Of a stretch of DNA of 64,000 nucleotides, positions 12,582 through 23,360 are shown in pieces (positions within the stretch are counted from its first letter, which is position 1; every line of letters begins with the position of its first letter). Source of the DNA: Lonicera japonica (taxonomy: Eukaryota > Streptophyta > Magnoliopsida > Dipsacales > Caprifoliaceae); contig CM038471.1 of the NCBI GenBank assembly GCA_021464415.1, forward strand, positions 13,568,073 to 13,632,072, read 5' to 3'. The notes under the pieces were generated by a model. That model was not told the DNA's origin. It saw only the letters and a list, made by a program, of their open reading frames with translations, and searched no databases. Made by a program: the position numbers and the translations under genes.

Positions 12582-12722
12582 AAAAATCCGCGGGTTCGGG
12601 TATCCGCGGGTACCCAACCCGATGGAGGTGAATATTCGGGTTCGGGTTCGGGTATGTGAAAAATCAACGGGGGCGGGTCGGGGGCGGGTATTGGGGTCCC
12701 CTACCCGTAACCGTACCCGACT
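12582..12722. repeat. Left subterminal GC-rich repeats of the hAT element
   Basis: Overlapping CGGGTTCGGGTA, GCGGGTACCC and GGGGGCGGGT words form a subterminal array. In hAT elements such repeats are typically transposase-binding sites; that role is inferred here. Confidence 0.65.
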
Positions 12723-13019
12723 TAGTATATATATATATATAATATAAAATTTTAAATAATATATTATAAATATTAATAGTTTAATAATTAATACCCATGT
12801 TGCACAAGCACAAGCACGGACAGACGGACTAAATCACCAAAAAACAATTTGAATTGAGTGGGTCTGTCGTCTGTGGGTGCCAGCTAGCTTCCATTATGCC
12901 TTATTTCCCTTTTTTTTTTTCATTTTTTATTAATCCAAAAGTTAGGTCATTATTCATTCAGTAGACAGTAGGGTTTTCTCATTTTCCTTTTTTCATCTTT
13001 CACTCTTCTACCTGCTGCA

Positions 13020-13161
13020 GTGCTGCCGCTGCTGCGCCGCTTCCACACTAAATCCACAGTTTCACTTCGAGCCTCCCAGTTTCACTTCGTCCAGTCGTCC
13101 CAAACTCCCAGCTTCATCTCATACTCTCATTATTTGTTGTTGGCTTCGTTTCATATTCTCA
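13020..13161 (+). promoter_or_regulatory. Probable 5' UTR exon of the hAT transposase gene
   Basis: A C/T-rich stretch with CTGCTGCAGTGCTGCCGC and repeated CAGTTTCACTTCG ends in ATTCTCAG|GTGCAT, a good donor. A matching acceptor TTATTTAG lies at about 13778, a few bases before the ATG. This suggests a leader intron of about 0.6 kb that contains a 37-nt T run. There is no transcript evidence. Confidence 0.4.
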
Positions 13162-13430
13162 GGTGCATATATTTAACCCACTCAAATATTCTATAAATTA
13201 TATACATTGTTTGTTGTTGGCTTTATCCCTTAAATTATTGAATGTCTAAAATTCTATGTGTATATATATATGTCATATATATATTTTTTATCATACAAAG
13301 TTGGAAGGAATCCTCGTCATATATATATATTTTTTTAAGAAGCATTTTTTTTTTCTCTTTTTCTTTCCGATTGCTTGGGTTTTGTATATGTGTGTATATA
13401 TATATTTCTAATATCATATAAAATAGCAGC

Positions 13431-13434
<4 letters not shown>

Positions 13435-13473
<39 letters not shown>
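13435..13473. repeat. Poly(T) tract
   Basis: About 37 consecutive T in the putative leader intron of the transposase gene, followed by GCAGCAAG, which also precedes the run as GCAGCAAGG. Confidence 0.9.
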
Positions 13474-13475
<2 letters not shown>

Positions 13476-13784
13476 AGCAAGTTATTTTTGAATTTGTTAA
13501 CAAATAAACAATTCTTATAAATTATTTTTTCTATATAAAACAGAAAATTATATTATTAGAATAAAGAAATAGTTCAAATAAAATAGATTTAAAGTACCCA
13601 TTTGAACAAAGTATAATGTCAAAAATTTAATTATTCACTTTTAAGCAAATAGTTCAAATTTAACTCTCTTAAAAAGGGTTTATTAGTTGCCGGTCCTTTC
13701 TTTGAAATTTATGTCGATAATTTTTCATAATTGATTTTGATAACATTTTTGTCTTCTTCTTTAATTTTTTTTATTTAGGTTAAA

Positions 13785-16174
13785 ATGTCTAATCCAATTG
13801 AAGATGGGACTAGTCCTATACCAACTAATACGAGTCGAAACGTCACTTCTCCAACTGAGGTAACTTCTAATCAACAGTCTACTGATAATGTTGATGTTGA
13901 TATGACTTCAAATCCAACTCGAGCTCGTGATGACGATGGAGATGGTGATGAAATACCTAATAAAAGATTGAAATCATTTGTGTGGAAACACTTTACAAGA
14001 CAAAAAATTAATGGGGCAATGAAAGCTACTTGTCATTATTGTAAAAAAAATCTTGGGGGAGAAAGTAAACATGGGACATCTCACTTACGTGAACATTTTG
14101 AAAAATGTCCTCTAAGAAAAACTAGAGACATTAAACAATCAATTTTGAATCCTCGAAAAAGTGATGGTAAAACAACACTTGAAGCTTATACATTTGACCA
14201 ACAAGCCACAAGAGATGCACTTGGAAAAATGATTATTTTACATGAGTATCCACTATCAATGGTCGAACATTATGGGTTTAGAGAGTATAGTAGATCACTC
14301 CAACCATTGTTTAAAGTTCCTTCTAGAAATACGGTCAAGGCGGATATAATGAAGATATTCGAGTTTGAGAAGGTGAAAACAATGGAGTTGTTGGGTAGCA
14401 ATCGGAGTAGATTTGCATTTACTACTGATATGTGGACATCCTCTAATCAAAAAAGAGGATTTATGGCCGTAACTTCACATTTCATTGATGAATCGTGGAC
14501 CTTACAAAGTCGAATTGTGAGGTATTTTTAATGTTATTTTAATTTTAATTTATGAATGTTATTAATAATATATTTTAGTTACTTACTTGAATTTCTTTCT
14601 TTTGATATTAGGTTTATATACGTGCCATGTCCACACACTGCTGAGGTACTTTCTGATACTTTTATGGAGTGCATACTTGATTGGAATTTGGATCGTAAAA
14701 TGTCCACTTTAACTGTGGATAATTGTACCACCAATGATGCTATGATTAATCATCTTTTAGATAAGATTCCATGTAATTCTTTATTGTTGGGTCGAAAAGT
14801 GTTTCATATGCGTTGTTCGGCACATATTTTGAATTTGATTGTGAAAGATGGGCTAGAAGTAATTAGTGATGCCATTGAAAAAGTCCGTGATAGTGTTGCT
14901 TATTGGACGGCCACACCTAAGAGAGATGAAATGTTTGCTTTAGTTGCCAAACAATGCTCGGTTTCATTTACTAAGAAATTAGCTCTTGATTGCAAAACTA
15001 GATGGAACTCCACTTATTTAATGCTTAACATTGCTTTAGGTTATAAAGTAGTGTTTGAAAGATTGAAACGACGCGAGTCCCAATATAAAAGTTTGCCTTC
15101 AGAAAGTGAATGGTTGTTGGCAAAGGAGATTTGTGAGAGGTTAGGGCTATTTTATGAAGTAACCGAGTTGTTTTCGGGAACTAAATATCCTACGGTGAAC
15201 CTCTTCTTCCCTAAAATTTGTGAGATTAGGGGATCGATGAAAGAGTGGGCTTTATCTAGTTTTGAGGAAATTAGGTGTATGGCAAGTAGCATGATCACAA
15301 AGTTTGAGAAGTATTGGAATTCACTTCATGGGATATTGGCTTTAGGTACAATTTTGGATCCGCGATTTAAGATGAAGGGAATTGAGTTTTATTTTTCTAA
15401 AATTTATGAGAACGGGGCTATAAGAGAGATTGAAAAAATTCGTAATCTTGGTTTTGATTTGTTGAGTGAATATCAAATGAATGAAAAAGCAAATATGGAA
15501 GTGGGACTAGGAATGTCTAGTTGTGAAAACTCAAGTGTGGTGTCTCATACACAAGGTGGTTTGGGGAAGAGTAGTTGGATTAACCAATTTACCCAATTTG
15601 TTTCTAGTACATCTACTAATGACATTGTCAAGTCGGAATTGGATTATTATTTAGATGAGCCCGTTTTACCTTGGACCGATGACTTTAGTATCTTGGCTTG
15701 GTGGAAAGTAAATGGCATTAAGTATCCTACCTTAAGTGCTATTGCTAGAGATATATTGGCTATTCCTGTGTCTACGGTTGCTTCGGAATCCGCTTTTAGT
15801 ACTAGCGGTAGATTTGTGAGTCCACATCGGAGTAGACTTCATCCAAAAACTTTAGAGGCTTTGATGTGTGCTCAAGATTGGTTATGGACGGAGATTAAAG
15901 GTAATAAGATATTCATTTGTTATATTTAGATTATTTTTATTTAGTGAATGGTTAATTAAATTTGTTTGAAATTTTATTTAGGAGGTGATGATTCTTCTAA
16001 GGATGCGGAATTTGTAAGAGCTAATGTGTATGAGGATAAAGATGATGATGAGGTATTTTTTATTATCGATGCAAGACTTTCTTTTTCTTTCGTTTATGTT
16101 TTGTGTAAATTCTAATGAATCAATTTATTTATTTGACTTTCTTATAGGGTGCAAGTGTTGTGACCGAGTTATGA
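13785..16174 (+). CDS. hAT transposase with BED zinc finger, four exons
   Basis: The best model joins 13785-14521, 14612-15900, 15982-16052 and 16148-16174, giving 707 residues with all GT..AG introns (90, 81 and 95 bp). The N-terminal 65 residues are low-complexity S/T/N/D with an acidic run before a KRLK basic patch. A BED zinc finger follows: C83-x2-C86 with H100, H104 and C108. The RNase H-like core shows D215 (TTDMWTSS), D282 (TVDNCTTND) and E638 (SESAFS), the expected DDE triad. TRWNSTYLM is near residue 374, and the hAT C-terminal dimerisation domain is at about 585-675. Length and motifs fit plant Ac/Tam3-type enzymes. The last two exons encode an acidic tail. The start is the only ATG in frame at the exon 5' end, right after a good acceptor. 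It cuts and pastes its own element in the nucleus. Confidence 0.9.
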
Positions 16175-16567
16175 AGATCATGCGTAGTTTGTTAGAGGGC
16201 AAAATATTTTCTTAATATTTTAATATGATGAAAACATTTGATAGATGTTATTTTGTTATTTGACTTTGTGTTATGTTGTTATTTGGGCCATTTGGCTTTG
16301 TGTTATGTTGTTATTTGGCTTTATTTGGATAGTGTTGTTTATGTTTATGTTTTAAAGTAATAGACTTTTTTATGGTATGTTATTTGGGTTTGTTTTGATG
16401 ATACTTTTAGACTTTAGATTAATGGAATTAATTTAAGATATAAACTCGTACTCGTAGTATATTTTAGATTATAAGTTGTGCTTAAAATTGATTGAGAAAT
16501 ATAATTTTTTTTAACATTTTATTTGCTAGTTAAACTATTTTATATATATATATATATTTATATGTAT

Positions 16568-16719
16568 AATCGGGTTACCCATGGATACCCGTTACCCGGC
16601 GGGGGCGGGGGCGGGTAATACCCGAAATCTCAAAACCGGGTATGGGGGCGGGTTTCAAAGTCGGGGGCGGGGGCGGGGGACCCTATACCCGTCCCCGAAC
16701 CGACCCGTTGCCATCCCTA
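16568..16719. repeat. Right subterminal GC-rich repeats of the hAT element
   Basis: Repeated GCGGGGGCGGGGGCGGGT and CGGGTATGGGGGCGGG words precede the right terminal repeat and mirror the left block in inverted orientation. Confidence 0.65.
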
Positions 16720-17378
16720 CTAGGTTTGGATTGATTTGAGATGGATAAGTTGTAATCGTAAGAAAAATTGTTAAAATACTATTGTTCCCACCTTAGGAGG
16801 GTCAATCCCTCGAAGAAATGCCGTTGAATCGAGCCGGAACCGCGTAGAAGCAAAAACCCCCAAGTTGTAGCTATAAACCCTAGAAATGGTGGATGAAGGT
16901 GGAGAAGATGATGATGGAGATGGTGATGATGTTGACGATTTGGTGGGGGATAATAAGCATAGAGTATTCTCACAATATCCCCAAGGATAGCCCCTCAATC
17001 TCTCTCTAAGAGCTCTCCAATGATTGGGTGAAGATGAGGATGAAAGGAGAAGAAGGAATATATAAAAAACCTTGCCAGTACCATGTAGTCGACTCCCTAC
17101 TGTTCATGTAGTCGACTACATGGTGCAATTTCTGCCTCCTTCAGTTTTTGGTCAACAGCTCAACTTCGTACGCACTTTTGGGCATCAAGGAGTTATAATT
17201 GGGTCTCGGCCAAAACATGAAAGTTGTAGAGGGCATTGAAATAAAGACGTAGCCGAAAACGGGGACTCATTTAGAGTTCGGATGAGGAAGTTATGGTCAT
17301 CCAAAGTCCGATTTTGCCTTATACACGATATAGGTTGCGATTTGCAAGAGATAAGGAAACCGGGTGTTACAATATCAG

Positions 17379-17531
17379 GCTACTACAGTATACACTACAG
17401 ATATTTGGGATGCATATGAGGTGGTTAGCTCGTGGAGCTTTTATGCGTATGCCCAGACAGAGGAGTTTGAGGCGATGAGAAGAACTGCTGGTGGCATATC
17501 CTTGGGAGGCACCCGTTCTAAGACTACCTAA
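17379..17531 (+). pseudogene. Exon E of the antisense gene (last recognisable)
   Basis: It follows acceptor CATATCAG and keeps phase 0 with exon D. It encodes ATTVYTTDIWDAYEVV, then AYAQTEEFEAMRR, and reaches TAA at 17529. Further in-frame stops follow at once, so this is either the true C-terminus or decayed sequence. An R/S/K-rich stretch continues to about 17650. Confidence 0.55.
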
Positions 17532-17989
17532 CGCTAGTCGGCTCGTCTAACCAAGAGCCAGTCTGTTTGAGGAAGCGTGATTCATGAAGAGTCACAGGGG
17601 AGTAAGAGGACTTGCCATAATGGGACTGAGCCTTATTGGCGTAGCCCGCTATAGGATCATACATTTATTTTATTAATAACATTATTTGTCTTTCTCTTTT
17701 AGACTTGTATTCAGTTTAGAACACTTTTGTCTTGGATTTGGCATCTTTATTTCTTTTAGATTACCTGCACATTTGTTAGTTATGGCAAAGAATTCTTTTT
17801 CATTGATGAACCTGCAAAATTTGTTAGTTAAATGGCCTCGAAAGGCAAATACCAACACTTAATCAAATTGACTTAATTCGAAGTTCAGAATGAAATCATG
17901 TATTAATATGTAGAGAATAAATGAACGAGATAGATGTAATTCACACCGTCTAATTCAATAAGCCAAATTGGCATAATTTGAGGCAAGAT
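17532..17989. other. Spacer, no gene seen
   Basis: This is possibly the 3' untranslated region of the antisense gene. It is T-rich, with TTTATTTTATTAATAACATT near 17665, and has no coding frame or terminal motif. Confidence 0.4.
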
Positions 17990-19620
17990 TAAGATGATAC
18001 CGCTCGGTATACCTTTATGTACAATGATTGGCGAGATGATTGGCAGTATTGCTCGGTACGATGTCTGACTGGCACGTTGGTTGGCGATTGAGCCTGGTTC
18101 AGTATCTGACTGGTGTGGTGATGTATCGAAGTTAAAGGAAATATTCGGGGCCTCCGTGACGTAACCTTTTGTGATGCTTTCTAAGCGTTTCAGTTGAAGA
18201 ATTATCTTATTTGCCATTTGAATCAATTGTTGCATGCGCGGTGTTTGACTGGCTCAGTAATTGATGAATTAATCTGGTATATTGTCTGAATTCGACTGAG
18301 GCTCTGATGCCTGAAAAAGACATCAGAAACGAGGGCGATAGAGCTTAGTGCGGTGTTTGACCTGCAATCAAATAATGAACAGGGCGATGGGCCCAGTTTA
18401 CTATTTTGGCACGCAAACAAAGAATAAATGAATGAATGGAGCGTTAAAGCCTGGTATAGTGCATTTGGTGTGCGATTAATGAATGAATGGGGGCATCAGA
18501 TTCTGGTGCAGTGTATTTGGCATGCGATTAATGAATAAAAGGGGCGTTAGAGCTTGGGGCAGTGCATTAGCATGTGATTAATGAATGGATGGGGCGTTAG
18601 AGCCCAGGGCAGTGCATTAGCATATGATTAATGAATGAATGGGGCTCCAGAGCAGTGCTTTGGCATGTGATTAATGAATGAATGGGGCGTTGGAGCCCGA
18701 GGCAGTGCTTTAGCACGCGATTAATGAATGAAATGGGGCATTGGAGCCCATGACAGTGCTTTAGCATACAATTGATTGACGAAAAGGGGTGACGGGCCCG
18801 ATGCAGTGTATGACTTGCGTATGATTGATGAAAAGGGGCGACAAAACTTGTTACAGTATGTTGACATGCGTATGTTTGATAAAAGGGTTGACAGAGTCTG
18901 ATGTTGTGTTTTGACATGCATATGTTTGAATAAAGGGGCAACAAAGTCTGTTGCAATATTTTACATGCAAATGTTTGATGAAAGTGGCGATGGAGCTTGA
19001 TGCTGTGTTTTGACTTGCATATGATTGATGAAATGCACAGCAAAGCTTGTTACAATATTTTGACACGCGCATGTTTGATGAAAGGGGAGGCAGAGCCCAA
19101 TGATGTGTTTTGACATGCATATGTTTGACGAAAAGGACGATGGGTGATGCTGTGTTTTGACATCCATATGGTTTTTTTTTTTAAAAAAAAAGGGGTCAAC
19201 GGAGCTAAATGTAGTTAATGTATGAATTATTTGGCGATTAACTAGCATACTAAATTGATGGATGATGTGATTAGCCCAATTTATTAATCACCTAATTTAT
19301 TGAATGAATGAATGATGTGGCGATTAGCCCGATGTATTGAATAAATGAGTGAATGGTTTGGCGATTAGCTTAGTGAATGATGTGGCGATTAGTCCAGCTT
19401 ATTGAATCAACGATGATGTGGCGATTAGTCTAGCTTATTGAATCAATGATGATGTGGCGTTAGCCAGTGCATTTGAATTAATGAATGATTAGGCGATTAC
19501 CCCGATGTATATAATGAACGTATAGTGTGGCGATTAGCCAGTGTATTGAGTGTATGAAAAACGTGGCGATTGGCCCGTATATTAATGAATAAATGATGCC
19601 ATGGGGTGGTGAATGAGATA
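17990..19620. repeat. Minisatellite array, units of about 50 bp
   Basis: Diverged units of 48-53 bp recur throughout. In the centre (18474-18770) the phrase is GATTAATGAATGAATGGGGC with GTGCATTAGCATG. At 18820-19180 it becomes TATGTTTGATGAAAGGGGC with TGTGTTTTGACATGC. At 19230-19600 it becomes GTGGCGATTAGCCCGATGTATTGAA. Neighbouring units are most alike, as expected for gradual array evolution. It lies 2.5-4.1 kb inside the 5' end of the retroelement. Confidence 0.8.
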
Positions 19621-22092
19621 AATGAAAGGTGTGTATTTACCTATACTTACATGTGAAGTATAAGAAACTCAACGCGCTCGCGGAGTAATTATGCGGTTAA
19701 TGGTGAAACATCATGGAGAAAGTAAAAGAACACGTTCGCATGCAATAACAGTAATATCAAGACAAGAAAAATCACATTTACAAATGATTGTCAGAATCGT
19801 ATGCCTGTTACTTATGTTGAAGTTTGATGAAAATCTCACGTCTCTTGAAAGAATGAAATCGTGAAATGATTGATTCAGAGTTTGTTATTTGAAAGAAATT
19901 AATTATTTGTTGAACGCGAATTGGTGTTATGAATATTTGAAAGAATTTGAATGTATTTAAGCATGTGAATTAACGCGATGATGGTTGATTTTTTTAAAAA
20001 AAAATTGATTTTTTATTTAAAGTACGCGAATTGTCGTGAGAAAAGTTTGAAAAATTTTGATTTTATTAGATTATGTGAATTGACATGAAATTTCTCTCTT
20101 GAAATGATTTGATTATTTAAGAAACGGAATCGGAATTCAATTCTGATTACGATTTTTGAAAATTGTTGATTAAAGACAACGAGGGAGCAAGCTATTTCTC
20201 GTATATGGCAATGCCGTGATTTTTTTCAGATTTTCCTCAGAGGGGAAGGGAAGAAGTTATGTCATGCATCAATTAATTTTGACGGTATTTGAACTACCTC
20301 TTATTAAAGCATGTCATGTGTCAGTGTTGTATTACACTTATTATTTTCAAAAAATTGGTAAAATTGTTGTTACCTATGCATTTTGATCAAATGACACGAT
20401 ATAGTGTGAAAACTCAAGAAGAGACTATCCCATATTCTATTCGTCCGTTTCTGTTTTTCTCCCTCTATTTTCGGAAACAATAAATGATTTTTTTCTTATT
20501 ATTTTTTTTATTTGCCCTCATCATTTTTTTTCCGTTTCATCCCCTTGGACTACACTAGCCAGAATTGTAGCTAATAGTCTTTTCCTCACTTTTGATTTCA
20601 TTGCCCAACTTATTTTTGACTGTTTCATTTTTTTCTTTGTACGTGCTGGGTTCGACCGTTTATTCCTAAATGGGAACACTTTCAGTTTTTAAATGTTCAT
20701 GGAGGTGACGCATTATATCAACTTTATTACATGCAAGAATTGTTGAGAAAAATAAGTGTGATAGCACTGTGTTGTTTTTCTTTTCAAATGCTTGAATAAG
20801 TGGTTCACTTTTCGTTAAAATTGATTAACATGCTTGTGATCCAATACAGGATTGAAAAATCTTTAACGTCATGTACGGAAGAAGGTGATTTTAATCGCAT
20901 CACAAATGAGATATCATCTTGATTTCAAAGAATGATTGATTTTATCAAAGAATACGATTTTTTTTAAAGAATGCATTCCAGAATTGAATCCATTTATACA
21001 AAATAATTGATTTAAAGAAATGGCAATATTTAGTGTCCACAAAGATAGATTTTACAAAGAATAATGAATTTTGTTTTTCGAAAGTGTTGTCCCGAATTTG
21101 GAATCTTTTCAAATTTGAATAAAGGAGTGTGGAGTTTATTTGTCCACAAAAATTAATTGATGGATTGATTTGTTTTTTGAAAGAATGTGACTTTATACAA
21201 GTAAATGTCATTTATTTTTGAAAAGAAATGAATGGTATAACACATGCAAAGCGTGCAAAAGAAAATGTATAATTTGCATATAAATTACTTTTATTTATGA
21301 AAGAATCTTTTCTTTACCCTGATGTCAAAATTATGAAATACTAGATGGATCGGTAGAGATTTTTAAAAATAAGGAATCTATAGGCTTCTTTTGTCCTATG
21401 TATGATGTGGTAATGCAATCTCGGTTCAAAATTGGTACGACTTCTCATTGGTATCATTTAACGATATACACTGAGTGTACGTGTGAATTACCATTTGATA
21501 TACCCTAATTGTATGTGGACTAACCTTTATGCTATCTGCTCACTAAATACTTCACATTTCGAATAATGATCCACACGCGTGGCGCTTAATCCGATATACA
21601 TAGAGTACTGTAACAGGTCCCACGATATACCTCCTACCCGTCAGGGTGATCGTTAGTATTGTGTTGAATGATTACGATATACTCAGAGGGTACGAGACCG
21701 AGAAGAAGTGAGGGCTTATGTTTCAGTGTTTGCCGACCCGTCAAGTTGGCATGCTTTACATTCGGTCCTCGGGTATGAGAAGGTATGATATATGAATGCT
21801 GTGTAGATGTGTAAAGTGTTGGCAATTTTGCTCAATTTTATTTAAAAAAAAGGGAAAGGGAAAGGGAAAATGTATTTTTGTTTGTTCTTAGGCAAGAATA
21901 TCTACATGAAATCAACCTAACAAGCTACTATGTTCTCAGGGAATCTTAACATATGTCTAAGTTATCACATAAAGGCAAAATCGGTACATAGCATGTAAAA
22001 AGAGATTAAAGCATGCGTGTACAATAAATGAAAAGCACATAAAGCATGATAGCAAACATGTACATGTCATATAATCTAGCTCCCTTAAATAG
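19621..22092. other. Leader region of the giant element, no gene seen
   Basis: About 2.5 kb between the minisatellite and the primer-binding site. It is AT-rich, with repeated GAATTG and GATTTTTTT words and several CGATATAC phrases at 21440-21690. No gag-like frame appears on the minus strand where gag would be expected. Confidence 0.5.
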
Positions 22093-22110
22093 TCCCCAGC
22101 AGAGTCACCA
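22093..22110 (-). promoter_or_regulatory. Primer-binding site of the giant element
   Basis: On the minus strand TGGTGACTCTGCTGGGGA follows the LTR end CTCACA after a single base. This type of tRNA-complementary site is what I associate with Tat/Ogre elements (tRNA-Arg reported). The tRNA identity is from memory and untested. Confidence 0.8.
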
Positions 22111-22482
22111 TTGTGAGAATCTCAATTGAAACCCCTCGATGCCGTTCGGTGTGTGGCTCGGCTTGTGAACGGTTTTAGAGTCGCTAGTAAGTTTTTCGGA
22201 ATAATGGACAAAAGTGTGTTTTTGTACCCTTTCTTGGGGTACAATGCAGCCTGTGCAACCAGATTGGGTTCAGAAACTATGTTACGACACGGGAAGGTGT
22301 TAGGCAATGCGTTGCCCTTTCGGCTTCTAAATGAACATGCTTATTTTTATCTTTTATCCCTTTCCTACTGTTTTTGGCCTGAATGTATGTATAAATTAGT
22401 TTATTAGCATGCAGGAGTGATGGCACAGGTTACGGAGTAAAAATAGCGAAAATATACAAAAGACATATCCAAACTAACCTAA

Positions 22483-22577
22483 GACCGATCGGTCAGCCTT
22501 AAAGACCGATCGGTCATCCTTAAAGACCGATCGGTCATCCTTAAAGACCGATCGGGCTTCCTGTAGACCGATCGGTG
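22483..22577. repeat. 21-bp array of the palindrome GACCGATCGGTC
   Basis: Units start at 22483, 22504, 22525, 22546 and 22566. The first three are perfect 12-bp palindromes, and the last two are changed at their ends (CGGGC, CGGTG). Spacers read AGCCTTAAA or ATCCTTAAA. The period equals about two helical turns, so palindrome centres lie on the same DNA face. Confidence 0.92.
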
Positions 22578-23101
22578 ATCAGAGCACCAATTTTCATGTT
22601 TTAGAGCAATGAAGCAATACGGGGGTCGATTTAAGGTTTTTAAATGTATTTACAGTGTATTAACAATCCAGAATTTATCTACATGTCATACCAGTTATAG
22701 TTCGTCCAATTTCGGTTTAATTGGTTAACACATATGTAGTGTAAGCATTATGTATTGTATTCCAAGCAATACAAATTATATACACATAGGGCAATCAATA
22801 TTTAAAGACGAATTTAAAGAATTAATAGAATTTGTATTTCTGAAGACAAGCTTTTGTTTCGATTGATATTGTAAAGTATTACAAACTAGTCTAAGAATTT
22901 TGGATACAATTTGTCCTTATCTTTAGATCCAGTCCTATCTATTTTATATAAGCCTTTGCTCTTCTTTCTCTTGAGCTTTCTGGCCGTCTCTGGCTTTCTC
23001 TCCCGAGCTCTCTATCGAGCTATGCCTCTATTAGGAGGCCCCCCTTTCTTCTGTTGCTATTCTGACTAATATAGAGATGGAATAGGCTATTCTTGTCGAA
23101 G

Positions 23102-23360
23102 ACCGATCTGGGAAAACTAAAAACCAATACGTCTGGTGCAATGATCAATTTCGATTCAATCAATAACCGACCGGTCCCTCTTAAATACCGATCTGGTGGC
23201 CTAAAAGATCGATCGGTCTTTGTCCTCGTTTACTGTGAGTAAGTGTTAACTGGTCCAATTGGCCTGAAAACCTGACCATTACAAGACTTAAAACCTATCC
23301 ATACAATGTTAAGACCAATTGGTCTCTTACATGACCGATCTGAAAACTGATAAGATTGAT
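23102..23360. repeat. Degenerate 21-bp-period array in the 5' LTR
   Basis: ACCGAT-like cores occur near 23102, 23123, 23144, 23166, 23187 and 23208 and continue weakly past 23270. The same stretch in the other LTR (15-125) keeps the 21-bp spacing. Confidence 0.7.

Larger units (their letters stand above)
12570..16719 (+). mobile_element. Apparently intact hAT DNA transposon, 4150 bp
   Basis: Terminal inverted repeats are TAGGGATGGCAA at the left and TTGCCATCCCTA at the right. A perfect 8-bp duplication CTAGGTTT flanks it (12562-12569 and 16720-16727), the size expected for hAT. The empty site is visible in the related LTR near 4088 (CCCTAGGTTTGGATTG). Both ends carry GC-rich subterminal blocks, in contrast to an AT-rich interior. 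The interior encodes a full-length spliced transposase without a stop or frameshift, so this copy could be autonomous or only recently silenced. Confidence 0.93.
10871..17371 (+). mobile_element. Solo Ty3/gypsy LTR (Tekay-like) interrupted by a hAT transposon
   Basis: It starts TGTGACGCCCCGAAATCCCG and ends CGGGTGTTACA. It is flanked by ATATT (10866-10870) and ATATC (17372-17376), a duplication with one mismatch. Outside the hAT element it is closely related to the LTR at 2351-4908 and would be about 2.34 kb when uninterrupted. The ACGCTACC-rich minisatellite at about 11728-11840 and the GCCAAACGGGCTCAGTGGGAA box near 11327 are shared. Its palindromic slot at about 17083-17125 holds two TAGTCGACT-type copies. 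Confidence 0.85.
785..17531 (+). pseudogene. Antisense multi-exon gene of the giant element (broken)
   Basis: At least four exons lie on the strand opposite to the retroelement: B about 5789-6139, C 9766-9901, D 9991-10793 and E 17379-17531. A probable earlier exon A is at 785-975. Junctions B/C, C/D and D/E all keep frame and use GT..AG introns with pyrimidine-rich acceptors. Six premature stops are in frame: TGA at 5810, 6014 and 9865, TAG at 9805, 10323 and 10755. Several look like TGG codons decayed by G-to-A change. Two solo LTRs sit inside introns and a third sits in the A-B interval. I do not recognise the protein. Antisense extra ORFs between pol and the 3' LTR are known in Tat-lineage elements, and this occupies the equivalent place. 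It could also be a captured host gene. Confidence 0.65.

Noticed and set aside
17293..17478. 61-residue frame across the LTR end and exon E
   Set aside because: It runs in another frame from exon E and crosses the LTR boundary.
18597..19248. Overlapping minus-strand frames rich in H, C and S
   Set aside because: They are translations of the 50-bp minisatellite; residues repeat with the array and no domain is present.
22126..22407. 93-residue + strand frame in the 5' LTR
   Set aside because: It covers a conserved noncoding LTR block and has no protein resemblance.
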